From: Gemmatimonas aurantiaca
GTDB lineage: Bacteria > Gemmatimonadota > Gemmatimonadetes > Gemmatimonadales > Gemmatimonadaceae
DNA length: 64,000 nucleotides
Assembly (NCBI RefSeq): GCF_037190085.1
Contig: NZ_JBBCJO010000012.1
Coordinates: 62,001 to 126,000 of the forward strand
Reading direction: 5' to 3'
Below the pieces are notes generated by a model. It made no database searches. It was not told where the DNA came from and worked only from the letters and a program-made list of their open reading frames with translations. The translations under genes were made by a program, and so were the position numbers. This document shows, piece after piece, positions 45,035-55,102 of this stretch. Every line of letters starts with the position of its first letter. The stretch's first letter is position 1.

Positions 45035-47581
45035 TTGGCGCTACGTGTCAGCGAGCAAATCCCACCGGGCCTCTCGTCACCGGCCCGGGGGACTCGTCCC
45101 CGACGACCAGCGGCCCCTCCGAAGAGCGCGTATCGTTCGCGAGACATACTGCCCCTTTCCCTCCCCTGTACGCCCGGTCCCTCCTCAGTGGTCATCTCCC
45201 CGCTCCTGCTGGCCATCACCGCCGCCCTGTCCGTCCCCGGTCCAGGTCCCGCCACCGCCCCCACCCTATCGGAACCCGGTCCCGTGTACGACGGCCGGAG
45301 GGGACACGTCGCCGTCGTGATTCCCCGCATCGACGCCTCCAATGACGTCGATGGGGTGCTCAATGAACCCGTCTGGCAGCAGGCCGCCACCCTCACCGGT
45401 TTCTCCCAGTTTTTTCCCAACGATGGCGTAGCGGCGCAGGACAGCACCGAGGTGCTGGTCTGGTATTCCGGGACCGCGCTGCACGTGGGCATCCGGGCCT
45501 ATGCGCCGACCGGATCCGTGCGGGCCACCCTCGCCGACCGCGACAAGATCACCCAGGATGACAACATCCAGCTCTTTCTGGGCACGTACAACGACAGTCG
45601 ACAGGCCTTGGTCTTCGCGGTGAATCCGTTCGGCATCCAGAGTGATGGCGTGTTGACGGAAACGGGCGCTGCCAGTGGTGGCGGATTTCAGAGCAGCACC
45701 GCCAAAGGACGTGAAGCCACCGACCTCGCCCCCGACTATGTCTGGCGTTCCAAGGGGCGCCTCACGGACTTCGGATATGAAGTGGAGATCACCATCCCCT
45801 TCAAGAGCCTGCGCTATCGGGCGGGCGACGAACACACCTGGCAGCTCAATGTCGTCCGTACCGTGCAGGCCACGGGACACGAACAGACCTGGACCGCCAC
45901 CAGCCGCGCCAGCTCCAGCTTCCTCGCGCAATCGGGAACCCTCACCGGCCTGCGCAATCTGCAACGCGGGCTCACGGTCGATCTCATTCCCACCATCACC
46001 TCGAGTGCGGCCGGTGCACCCGGTGGGGGGGCATCGCAGTGGAGCTACTCCACCGAACGCCCCGAGATCGGCGGCAGCGCGCGATGGGGCGTCACCAGCA
46101 ACCTCACGCTCTCCGGCACCGCCAACCCCGATTTCTCCCAGGTCGAGGCCGATGCCACGCAGTATTCGCTCGACCCGCGCGCGGCCGTGTATTTCGCCGA
46201 GCGGCGACCGTTCTTCCTGGAAAGTCAGGAACAGTTCACCACACCCAATCGGCTGATCTACACCCGGCGCATCGCACAACCGGTGTTTGCCACGAAACTC
46301 GCCGGCAAACATCAGGGGTTCGACATCGGGGTGCTGTCCGCCATGGACAGTCGTGACGCTTCGGCCACGGGCGATCATTCGCCGCTCTACAACATCGTCC
46401 GTCTCCAGCGCGATCTGGGCAAACAGAGCCGGCTGGGCATGGTCTACACCGACAAGATCGACGGCAACCGCTGGAATCGTGTGCTCGGCGTGGACGGACG
46501 TCTCGTGCGCGGCGTGTACAGTCTCACCGGGCAACTCGCGTCGAGCTTCACCGGCGGTGAAGGCGAGACCGTCCGTGCGCCACTGTGGGACATTTCGCTG
46601 CAGCGCAACGGACGGGCGTTCTACGCCCGCTATGCGTTCACGGCCATCTCCGATCACTTCGACGCACAGAGCGGTTTCATCTCGCGCAATGGCGTCTCGA
46701 ACATCTCGGCCACCCATCGCTGGAACATCTTCGGCAAGCGCGGTGGCCTCGTCGAAGTGTTCAGTCCCGAAGTGTACGTGCTCGGGCGGTACCGGTACGT
46801 GGACCTCGTCAACCGCCGTCCCGCGCAGGACGCGCAGCTTCACCTGCGCACCAATACGCGGCTGCGTGGCGGGTGGCAGATCGGCGCGCAGTTCCTGCGT
46901 GAGGAGTTCGGGTACGATCGCCCCCTGTACAGCAACTATGTGCTGCTCCGGCCGAAGACCGCCGGCGGAGTGGACACGGTGGCCTACACGGGAACGCCGC
47001 ATCTGCCGAACGTCGACTGGGTGGTGTCGATCGGCACACCGGAATTCCGCCGGTTCAGCTTCAACTCGGCGATCGTCTGGGGGCAGGACGAGAACTTCCA
47101 GGAATGGAGTTCCGCGAAGATCCTGAACCTCAACAACACCCTCACGCTGCGCCCCACGGAGCAGCTGCGCATGGCGGGCACGTGGGTGTACGAGGCGTTC
47201 AATCGCAAGACGGACGGCACCAGCGTGCTGCTGCGCAATACTCCGCGTGTGCGTGTCGAATACCAGCTCACGCGGCAGTTCTTCATCCGGACCATCGGCG
47301 AATATTCCATCGTCCGGCAGGACAGTCTGCGCGACGACTCCCGCACCAATCTGCCGATCTATCTGCGGCAGGCCAACGGCTCGCTCACCCGGGCCTCGGC
47401 CTTCGAGCGCAGGCGCGCACGCCTCGATGTGCTGTTCTCCTACCTCCCCACACCGGGCACCGTGTTCTACCTGGGCTACGGAGACATTCTCCAGGCCAAC
47501 ACGCCCGGCGGCCCCGATGCGCTGCGTCGCACGTCGGATGTGTTCTTCGCCAAGCTGAGTTACCTGTTCCGCCTGCAATAG
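45035..47581 (+). CDS. DUF5916 outer-membrane protein with CBM9-like domain
   Basis: The frame is open from a TTG at 45035 (848 residues). A more likely start is a GTG at 45188, which begins with a hydrophobic leader (VVISPLLLAITAALSVPG) and leaves about 797 residues. The first domain (about 100-290 of the long form) resembles carbohydrate-binding family 9-like modules (IDGVLNEPVWQQA-type opening, here VDGVLNEPVWQQA). The rest is the DUF5916 barrel with the signature YFAERRPFFLESQEQF. Most relatives are assumed to sit in the outer membrane, and no substrate is known. The gene converges on susD with a long hairpin between. Confidence 0.85.
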   Translation: MALRVSEQIPPGLSSPARGTRPRRPAAPPKSAYRSRDILPLSLPCTPGPSSVVISPLLLAITAALSVPGPGPATAPTLSEPGPVYDGRRGHVAVVIPRIDASNDVDGVLNEPVWQQAATLTGFSQFFPNDGVAAQDSTEVLVWYSGTALHVGIRAYAPTGSVRATLADRDKITQDDNIQLFLGTYNDSRQALVFAVNPFGIQSDGVLTETGAASGGGFQSSTAKGREATDLAPDYVWRSKGRLTDFGYEVEITIPFKSLRYRAGDEHTWQLNVVRTVQATGHEQTWTATSRASSSFLAQSGTLTGLRNLQRGLTVDLIPTITSSAAGAPGGGASQWSYSTERPEIGGSARWGVTSNLTLSGTANPDFSQVEADATQYSLDPRAAVYFAERRPFFLESQEQFTTPNRLIYTRRIAQPVFATKLAGKHQGFDIGVLSAMDSRDASATGDHSPLYNIVRLQRDLGKQSRLGMVYTDKIDGNRWNRVLGVDGRLVRGVYSLTGQLASSFTGGEGETVRAPLWDISLQRNGRAFYARYAFTAISDHFDAQSGFISRNGVSNISATHRWNIFGKRGGLVEVFSPEVYVLGRYRYVDLVNRRPAQDAQLHLRTNTRLRGGWQIGAQFLREEFGYDRPLYSNYVLLRPKTAGGVDTVAYTGTPHLPNVDWVVSIGTPEFRRFSFNSAIVWGQDENFQEWSSAKILNLNNTLTLRPTEQLRMAGTWVYEAFNRKTDGTSVLLRNTPRVRVEYQLTRQFFIRTIGEYSIVRQDSLRDDSRTNLPIYLRQANGSLTRASAFERRRARLDVLFSYLPTPGTVFYLGYGDILQANTPGGPDALRRTSDVFFAKLSYLFRLQ

Positions 47582-47631
47582 TCGCGCACGCCGTGAGGCG
47601 AAGAATGACGACCCTGCTCCCTCCTCCCTGA

Positions 47632-47694
47632 CCCGCTCCTCCCTGCTCCCCTTCCCGTCGTTGAAAAACGGGAAAGTGAGCAGGAAGGAGCGGG
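47632..47694. terminator. long bidirectional terminator hairpin
   Basis: A 27-base arm (47632-47658, cccgctcct...cttcccgt) pairs with 47668-47694 (acgggaaag...ggagcggg) at 24 of 27 positions around the nine-base loop cgttgaaaa. It lies between two convergent genes and can end transcripts from both sides. Confidence 0.75.
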
Positions 47695-47715
47695 CCAAGA
47701 AGGTGGTTTCCAGAC

Positions 47716-49104
47716 TCAGGGGTTACGATCCGTGCAACTCTTGAAATTCGGGTTGTTCTGCTCGGCCTGCGTGATCGGGAGATTCACGTCGGTGCCGTAA
47801 TTGCCACCCTTGTAGTGCACGCCCTGCGGGAACACCTGCTGCTGCGTACGCCCGTACTGCTTGATCAGGCGCCGCATATCGCCCAGCCGCTGACCGCGAC
47901 CGAAGGTCCAGAAGGCCTTCTCACGGAAATGCAGCGAGACGCGGCCGGCTTCCGTGCCTGGATCGACCAACGCCGGCATCGCGGCAGGCTGGATTTCACC
48001 CAGCTTGGGCGGCGCTGCACGCAAGGCGTTGTGAATGGAGAGCCACTCCGTGACGTTGCCGGCGCGCAGGGCCGCTTCTGCTTCGATCATGCGGGCATCC
48101 ACGCCGTTGGCCACATCCACCGGCGTAAGCTGCTGCCACATACCTGTGGTTCGGGTGTAGGTCTGGCCGTCCTGGCCGTTGATGGCACCCGACGTTGGAA
48201 TCGTCACCGGCAAGCGCGGATCGCGCGCCGAGGCAAACGGGATGGCGTTGGTGACCAGGATGTCACGCGAATTGCCTTCCACGCTGTCACCCACGCTGTA
48301 GCGGCGTGAGCTCAATCCCTGCGACCACAGAATGTTGTTGCCTGCCGTGTTCGAAAACGTGTGCCGGTATGCGAAGCTGCTGGGAATACCAGACACGAAC
48401 GGCGCAGCTTCCGTGAACGCCCCGAGTGCCAGCGCGATGCGGGCCCGTACGATGCGGGCGGCCTGATTGATCTGCACACTCGCCGCGTCGGCGCCGTTCG
48501 CCATGGCGATGGCACTGTCGAGTGAGGCCGCGGCATACTGGAAGACCTGCTGCGTGCTCTTCTGTTCCTCGTTCACGGGATCGGACTTGCCCGAGTTGGA
48601 CATCGGAATGCCGTTGCAGAAGTCCGAGGCGAGTTGCAGCTCCGCATAACCGCGGGCGAGGTACAGTTCGCCCATCAGCGCCCGCGATGTCGGGCTGAGC
48701 TCGCGCAGGATGCCCAGCGCCTCGTTCGATCGCGTACGCGTGCGATAGAGATAGCGGAGCATGAGGGTGACCGACGAATTGCTTTCGGCCACCCGACGCT
48801 GATCCGTCTCGTCGTTCTGGATGAAGGTGGAACTGGTGGACCATTCATCGGCCAGCAAGCCACCGAACAGCCAGGATGTTTCGTTCGCGGCGGTCATCTC
48901 CCGGAACGAGTTCAGCGCACCGTTGCCCAGGGCAATCGCGCCTTCCGCGTTCGTGATGTCCGAAGGATTGATGATGTCGGGATCCACCACGCCCAGCAGG
49001 CGCTCATTGGCCTCGGAACACGCACTCAACGCGATGGCGAGTGCCGCCCCTGCACCAATGGCACGGCTGACCGGAAACCGGCCCAAAAGTCGAAAGGATG
49101 TCAT
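47716..49104 (-). CDS. SusD/RagB family outer-membrane lipoprotein
   Basis: The protein is 462 residues from the ATG at 49104. The leader ends with the lipobox LSACSE, giving a lipid-anchored Cys at about residue 29. The TPR-rich SusD fold is visible in GELYLARGYAELQLASDFCN and NQAARIVRARIALALGAF, and the C-terminus has WTFGRGQRLGDMRRLIKQYG, a common SusD motif. SusD forms the lid on the SusC barrel and captures glycans or peptides for import. The TonB-dependent SusC gene lies 14 bases upstream in the same direction, but it carries a frameshift in this sequence. Confidence 0.92.
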   Translation of the reverse strand: MTSFRLLGRFPVSRAIGAGAALAIALSACSEANERLLGVVDPDIINPSDITNAEGAIALGNGALNSFREMTAANETSWLFGGLLADEWSTSSTFIQNDETDQRRVAESNSSVTLMLRYLYRTRTRSNEALGILRELSPTSRALMGELYLARGYAELQLASDFCNGIPMSNSGKSDPVNEEQKSTQQVFQYAAASLDSAIAMANGADAASVQINQAARIVRARIALALGAFTEAAPFVSGIPSSFAYRHTFSNTAGNNILWSQGLSSRRYSVGDSVEGNSRDILVTNAIPFASARDPRLPVTIPTSGAINGQDGQTYTRTTGMWQQLTPVDVANGVDARMIEAEAALRAGNVTEWLSIHNALRAAPPKLGEIQPAAMPALVDPGTEAGRVSLHFREKAFWTFGRGQRLGDMRRLIKQYGRTQQQVFPQGVHYKGGNYGTDVNLPITQAEQNNPNFKSCTDRNP

Positions 49105-49117
49105 GGGTCGCGTATCC

Positions 49118-52100
49118 TCAGTATCCGATGTTGACGCGCATGATGAAGAAGCTGGGCGGAGCGATGGTCTGGAATTCGCTTGGCGCGTCGGAGGCGTTGG
49201 TGGTTGCCGTGGTGTTGTAGCCGGACTCCGGATCACTGCCGCGATACTTGGTCCAGAGCGCCAGATTGCGGGCCGTCATGATGAGGGACAGCGAGCGGCC
49301 GCGCACCAGCCGGCGCGCGAGCTCCGGCGAGAAGTTGTACTGTGCCGACGCCTCGCGGAGTCGAACGAAGGCCCCCGGCTGGAAGTAGCCATCGATCGTG
49401 CGCATCGAATGTTCGTTGGCCGCGATATTCATGGCCTGATCTTCGAACGACGCCTCGGGATTCAGACGACCGCTGCAGTTCGGACGTGTGCAACGGATAC
49501 GTTCCGTGTTGTTGTACCACTTGTTGCCGCCGCGCCAGTCCCACATGGTCTGCAGGCGCAACTTGCGGTCGAACAGATCGAAGCCGTTCGTCAGCGTGGC
49601 GGAATACCGCGGCGTGGCATAACCACGGAAGATCGTGTCCTTCCCCACGAACACTTCGTTGCGCGCTTCGTCGGCGTACCAGGTCAGCAAGCCGTCGCCG
49701 TTCTTGTCCTGCCAGCCCGTTATCGGCGCCGCCCAGAGCCCCTGCACCGGATACCCTGCCACGGTGCGCGAGCTGGTGCCGATCTGCTCCGGCGTGTTGC
49801 CAAGCGACACGACCTTGTTGTCGTTGCCCGCGGCGGCGATGTTCACGTCCCAGCCGAACACGTTCTTCTGCACCAGTTGCGCGGTGATACCGAGCTCCAT
49901 GCCGGCATTCTTCACCGAGCCGAGATTGCGGTACTGGTTGGTCACGGAGCCGTACGATGGCGGGAGAACGGCCTGGATGAGCGCGTCGGTCGTGATCTTG
50001 CTGTAGTACGTGTAGTCGACGCTGAGGCGGGACCCGAACAGCTGGGTTTCGAAACCCATTTCATGTTCGGCCGACCGTTCCGGTCGAAGATCGTCGTTGC
50101 CCAGCGCCGCTTGCCGGATCAACGGCTGATCGACGCCCACCAGGTTGGTGACGGCGGCTTCGTAGTAACGCGTGGCGTCGTTCGGTCCCGGCTGCACGCC
50201 CGACTGGCCATAGGCGTACCGGAGGCGCATGGTGTTCATCCACGACGGCGCATGCCACCAATCCTCCTCCGAGATCAGATAGGATACCGATCCCTTCGGA
50301 TACAGGATGCTCTGGAAGTTGGTACCGAACGCCGAGTTCTGGTCGGAACGCACCGCCGCCGTGAGGAACAGACGGTCCTTCCAGGCAAAGGCCTGTTCGA
50401 TGAACGTACCGAAGGTGCGCTGGTCGGTGGTCGCTTCGTCCACCGACAACTGCGTGCCGGCACCCACCGTCACCCCGCCGGGAGCCAGCTGGCTCGATCC
50501 GGTGCTGGCGCGCGTGAACTTGTAGCCGATGTACTGCGCGCCCACCGTCGTTTTCTGCTGGAAACCGAGGAAACTGTACTGCGCCGTGGCCCCGAGATCG
50601 ACCGTGAAATTGTTCACCTGCACACGGCCGATACCACGTGCACCGAGACGATAGGTCGCGGTCAGTGGCGGGCCTTCACCCCGGCGCAGCAGATTCTCAT
50701 CGCTGCGACCGGTCCAGTCGTTACCGACCGTGGCACGCGTGGACAACCAACTGGTCGGGCGATAGTTCGCCTGGCTCGACCAGATGAAGCGATTCACCTC
50801 CTGCGCGGTCTTTTCCTGCCACATCAGACCCGGCGTCCAGGCGCGATAGCCGTTGAGCGGCACGCCGGGCAGGCCGGAAACGGTACCGTTGTTCCGCGTG
50901 CCCGGACCGCCAAAAAGGTGCGAACCCAGACCGGCCGTGGAGTTCGACTCCAGCGAATAGGTCTGGTTGATGTTGATGAAGCTCGTCGCCGTGCCGATGT
51001 CGAACTTCGGCGACATCGTCATGTTGAGGTTCGAACGCAGCGAGCGACGGCCCGTCATGTTGGGACGGTCCGTCCACTTGTAGATCTTCGAACCTTCCGC
51101 GTTCATGCGGTTGCGCTCGAACTCCGGAAGCTCCAGCACACCCACTTCGTTTTCATCTTCGCCGGACACGAAATAGCGCACCGCATCCGAACCACCCGCC
51201 ACCTGCGCCCCCAACTGACGACGGCTGCCCGTTCCCACCGGTGTGAGATCGCTTTCGTTGAAGATGTTGAGCGAACTGACGGAGTCCACCGTGCACTGGC
51301 CAAGGCCGACGCGCTGGAGGTTGCAGAAGTCGCGGGCCGATACCGTCTGCCCCCCGTGCGCTTGCCCCAGAGGGAATACGCCGTCGGATACCAGTTCTTG
51401 TCGAAGATCGTGCCGCCTTCGCCGTAGAACGTCCAGCGCGGTGCGCCCGAACGTCCCTTCTTGGTGGTCACGAGGATCACGCCGTTGGCCGCGTCGGTGC
51501 CGTACAGTGTCGCCGCCGACGGACCCTTCACGATCTCGATGCTCTCGATTTCTTCCGGGTTGATGTCACCGGTGCGGCTCGGGTTGTTGCCACCCGTACC
51601 GCTGTTGGTGCCGCCGGCTCCCGTCGGCGTGGCAAAGGAACCGCGGTCGCTGGTCATACGAATGCCGTCGATGATCCAGATCGGCTCGTTCGACAGACTC
51701 ACGGAATTCGTGCCACGGACGCGGATACGGGCTCCCGTGCCCGTCTGCGAACCGCTGGTCACCGTCACACCCGGCGCACGCGAGTTGAGCAGGTCGCTCA
51801 CGTTCGAGACCGGAGCGACTTCCGTCACCTTTGCCGCATCGATGTTGGCCGTCGCGTTGCCGATTTCCACACGGCGCTGTTCACCGGTGGCCGTCGTCAC
51901 GACCGCCGCGAGATTGATCGCCGCGACGGTCAGGGATACGTCCAGATTCGCGACCGCGCCGGCTGCGATCGTCACCTGTCGGGTCTGCTCCGTGTACCCC
52001 ACACGAAGCACGCGGATGGTGTGTGAACCCGTGGGCAGATTGCGCAGGGTCAGCTTCCCTTCTCCGGTCGTCTGACCACCATAGGCGGTGCCCACCACGA

Positions 52101-52251
52101 ACACGCGAGCGGCTTCCACCGGTCGCTGGTTGGCCGCGTCGGTAACCGTGACGGACAGGGATCCGACCGAGGATTGCTGCGCCTGCACCGGTACACCGGC
52201 TCCGGCCAGCAATCCAGCGAGCGCCAACACCGGGCGCCAGAATTGGAGCAT
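49118..52251 (-). pseudogene. SusC/RagA TonB-dependent receptor with a frameshift
   Basis: Two open frames together make one SusC-type receptor. The first, from the ATG at 52251 (GGAG upstream; signal peptide MLQFWRPVLALAGLLAGAG), holds a carboxypeptidase-D-like domain (PVEAARVFVVGTAYGGQTT), the plug, and the motif EIVKGPSAATLYGTDAANGV. Near 51365 it slips to another frame that reads GQAHGGQTVSARDFCN and continues to the barrel end at 49118 (SFFIMRVNIGY). Restoring one G in the GGGG run (51365-51368, minus strand) joins the two perfectly (SLWGQAHGGQ). So it is either a real one-base deletion, a sequencing error, or unlikely programmed slippage. The downstream half has no start or SD of its own. 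The intact receptor would import nutrients with the adjacent SusD. Confidence 0.88.
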
Positions 52252-52495
52252 AGGACGTGTCTCCGCATGAGGATAAGAGGTGCGCGGCGACCGGAGCACC
52301 GCGCCCGATCACGCCCACACCTACAAAGGACGACATTGCCAGCACGGGACATTGACCACGGACCTCGAACACCCGACGGAACTCGCACGTAGATGGGTGG
52401 AGCATCACCGCCCCTGCACTCTCCCTCCCGTGGCTGACGAACCGTCCGCGCAACACTCCAACAACAGACCATCCCTGCGGGCCGTCACCGGACCC

Positions 52496-53401
52496 ATGCC
52501 TCGTCTCATGGCGTTGGGATCAGCAGCCGTGCTCAGTGTCTATGCGGCCGGATTCCACCGGACCCGCGGCGCGGCAGCCGCCCTCGAAGCACACGGCACG
52601 GAGCGCCGCCGACCGATCGGCGAGGTGTCGGCAATATCAACGGCCCGGGATGTGCGGGAGACCGTTTCCGAGACACCTCGTGATGAGGCCGCCTCGGCGG
52701 CGCGAGCCGGTGTCGCGGGTTCCGCGAGTTCGCATACCCAGCAGACCTCCAGAGACCCCGGGCTGACTCCGGACACGGCAAGCCCGACCGTCCAGCAGAA
52801 CACCGCGTCATCCCTCGCGCCTCCGAAACAATCGGCCGACACGATGGCCCGCGAGACCACGCCGTTACCATCCGCGACCGGCGACATGAATGCGGAGGCA
52901 CCCGTTGCAGGAAAACCTTTGACAACAGCGCCCGCTGTGACCGTCGCCACGAATACGCGACAGGAGACCGCGGCAGGGCCCGTCGTCGTGGCAAAACCGA
53001 ACAGCCTGGCACCGGTTCCCGTGACGGCAGGCGTGACCACCGGCACATCCCCTGCCAACGGCGCTTCCACCAACAGCGCCGCCAAAGGCACCAAGGCCAC
53101 GGCTCCGGTCGATTCCAGCACGTCGGTCAAAGCCCCCGCCGGTTGGCAGGATGGGACCTACGTCGGATATGGCACGTCGCGCCATGGCGATGTCGAATCC
53201 ACCGTCGTCATCGAGCACGGCAAGATCGTGGCGGCCGCCATCAGTCGCTGTCTTACGCAGTATTCATGCTCCTGGATCGCGCACCTGCAGCAGCAGGTGG
53301 TCGCCCGCCAGAACCCCGACGTCGACAACGTCTCCGGGGCGACGCACAGCGCCAACGCGTTCTACTACTCGGTCGTCGACGCGCTCGCCAAGGCCAAGTG
53401 A
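52496..53401 (+). CDS. FMN-binding domain protein (flavinylation substrate)
   Basis: The ATG at 52496 gives 301 residues. An in-frame GTG at 52430 is an alternative. A hydrophobic segment (LMALGSAAVLSVYAAGF) acts as anchor or signal, then a low-complexity Ala/Thr/Ser/Pro linker runs to about residue 215. The C-terminal FMN-binding domain starts at DGTYVGYGTSRHGDVESTVV and contains DNVSGATHSANAFYY, whose Thr in SGAT is the covalent FMN site attached by ApbE. The apbE gene follows with a four-base overlap. The protein is probably an extracytoplasmic one- or two-electron carrier that passes electrons to or from the RnfD-like membrane protein encoded next. Confidence 0.88.
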   Translation: MPRLMALGSAAVLSVYAAGFHRTRGAAAALEAHGTERRRPIGEVSAISTARDVRETVSETPRDEAASAARAGVAGSASSHTQQTSRDPGLTPDTASPTVQQNTASSLAPPKQSADTMARETTPLPSATGDMNAEAPVAGKPLTTAPAVTVATNTRQETAAGPVVVAKPNSLAPVPVTAGVTTGTSPANGASTNSAAKGTKATAPVDSSTSVKAPAGWQDGTYVGYGTSRHGDVESTVVIEHGKIVAAAISRCLTQYSCSWIAHLQQQVVARQNPDVDNVSGATHSANAFYYSVVDALAKAK

Positions 53402-54261
53402 ACCATCTCGTCGAGCATGTGATCTCGGCGATGGGGACCGTTGTGGCCATTCAGCTCGTCGGGCCCGACCAAGAGGCGCTGCTGAGCCGGGCCCGCGACG
53501 CCATGCAGTGGGTGGCTGAAGTCGAACGCATCTGTTCCCGCTTCGATCCGGACAGTGAACTCTCGCGACTGTGCGCCGTGGTCGGAGAGCCCGTGCCGGT
53601 CAGCCCGCTGCTGGAGCATCTGCTGGATCTCGCCATCGCCGTGGCCCGTACCTCGAACGGCGCGTTCGACCCCACCGTCGGCAGTTCTCCGCCTGCGACC
53701 TGGCAGTCCATACAGATCGATCGGGCCGCACATACGGTCACGCTTCATCACCCCCTGCGCCTCGATCTCGGCGCCATCGCCAAAGGCTTCGCCGTGGATC
53801 TGATGGCGCAAACGCTGCACGATCTCCCCGACATCGCCATCGATGCCGGGGGTGATCTCTACTGTCGCGGACACAACCTGCTCGGCCGGCCCTGGTCCAT
53901 CGGTATCCGCGATCCCTTCGTGCGCGGCGCCCTGCTGGCACGCGTCTCGATCGACAGTGGCGCCCTCTGCACCAGTGGTTCGTACGAACGCCGCACCGCC
54001 GATGGGCATCATCTGATCGATCCCACCACCGGCCGCGCATCGCGGGGACTGGTGAGCTGCTCGGTCGTGGGCGAGAGCACCGCAATGGCCGATGCGCTGG
54101 CCACCGCCGCGTTCATCATGGGACGTGAGCGCGGGCTGCCCTTTCTGGAAGCCCAGGGCGTCGATGCGCTGCTGATCGATGATCGGGGCGACTGGTATGT
54201 GGTGAATGCCGGTGGTCGTGTGCATTCTCCCGGTTTTCAGAACGATCACCCTGTTTCGTGA
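53398..54261 (+). CDS. apbE: FAD:protein FMN transferase
   Basis: The protein is 287 residues from a GTG at 53398 that overlaps the FMN-binding gene by four bases. An internal ATG at 53431 is less likely. ApbE moves FMN from FAD to the Thr of SGAT motifs. Key blocks are present: SRFDPDSELSRL near residue 46, LDLGAIAKGFAVD, IDAGGDLYCRG and HHLIDPTTGRASRG. No signal peptide is visible, so either it works on the cytoplasmic side or the leader was missed. It sits directly after its presumed target, a strong sign of function. Confidence 0.92.
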   Translation: MNHLVEHVISAMGTVVAIQLVGPDQEALLSRARDAMQWVAEVERICSRFDPDSELSRLCAVVGEPVPVSPLLEHLLDLAIAVARTSNGAFDPTVGSSPPATWQSIQIDRAAHTVTLHHPLRLDLGAIAKGFAVDLMAQTLHDLPDIAIDAGGDLYCRGHNLLGRPWSIGIRDPFVRGALLARVSIDSGALCTSGSYERRTADGHHLIDPTTGRASRGLVSCSVVGESTAMADALATAAFIMGRERGLPFLEAQGVDALLIDDRGDWYVVNAGGRVHSPGFQNDHPVS

Positions 54262-55102
54262 TACGATCGACGTGACGAGTCACCTGCGCGCCGACTGGCC
54301 TCACCTGTATCGCTGGATACGCTCCCCCAAAGGACTGTTTGCCGGCGTTCTGCTGCTGCTCACCGTGCCGGCCGTGGTGCACACCGGATGGCGTCTCGTG
54401 ATGCCGTCGCTCGCCGCCGCGGTCGTCACCGCGGCGCTCATCGACGTGCCGCTCCTGCGTTGGCGCGACCGGGAGTGGAGTGTGCCCGATGGCGCCATGC
54501 TCACCGGCTGGCTCGTCGCCCTGGTCCTGAGTCCGCACCAACCCTGGTACATCGCGGCCTCCGCGGCGGCTATCGGAATCGTGGCCAAACATGCGTTGCG
54601 GGTGCGACGGGCCAATGTGCTCAATCCAGCTGCCGCCGGCCTCGTGGCCAGCTACTACCTCTTCGGTTCCGGACAGAGCTGGTGGGGAGCGCTCCCCGAA
54701 TTGCCCTGGCCCTGGATCCTGCTGCTGCTGGCCGCGGCGCTCTTCATGACCCGGCGGCTGCACAAGGCCCCGCTCGCCCTGTCGTTTCTGGGCGTCTACT
54801 TCCTGATCGCCACCCTCCTGGCCTATGTCGGCGATCCGGCGCGCATGGCGGCCCTCTATCGCGCGCCCGACGTGCACATGGCCCTGTTCTTCGCCGGCTT
54901 CATGGCCACCGACCCGCCAACCTCGCCGCCACGGTACGGTGACCAACTCCGGTACGGCGCCATCGCCGCCATCGTCAGCATGCTCCTCTACATGACGGTC
55001 GGTGCGGTGTACTTCCTCCTGGGGGGACTGCTCGTTGCCAATCTCTGGGAAGGGTGGCGCAAGTGGCGACACACGAAAAAGCGCGGCACTATAGCAGGAT
55101 GA
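54206..55102 (+). CDS. RnfD/NqrB-like membrane electron-transfer protein
   Basis: The frame starts at an ATG at 54206, inside apbE. A GTG at 54272 (276 residues), just after the apbE stop, is as likely. About eight membrane helices are seen. The family features include RSPKGLFAGVLLLLTVP, NVLNPAAAGLVASYY and MATDPPTSPPRYG, the last a hallmark of NqrB/RnfD/RseC-region proteins. The covalent flavin motif (SGAT) of true NqrB/RnfD is absent from this one. It likely connects a cytoplasmic or quinone redox pool with the FMN-binding protein outside. Its TGA overlaps the thioesterase ATG. Confidence 0.85.
   Translation: MPVVVCILPVFRTITLFRDTIDVTSHLRADWPHLYRWIRSPKGLFAGVLLLLTVPAVVHTGWRLVMPSLAAAVVTAALIDVPLLRWRDREWSVPDGAMLTGWLVALVLSPHQPWYIAASAAAIGIVAKHALRVRRANVLNPAAAGLVASYYLFGSGQSWWGALPELPWPWILLLLAAALFMTRRLHKAPLALSFLGVYFLIATLLAYVGDPARMAALYRAPDVHMALFFAGFMATDPPTSPPRYGDQLRYGAIAAIVSMLLYMTVGAVYFLLGGLLVANLWEGWRKWRHTKKRGTIAG

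Noticed and set aside
45266..47698. Long minus-strand open frame opposite the DUF5916 gene
   Set aside because: It has no recognisable domain or start signal, and it crosses the terminator hairpin at 47632-47694.
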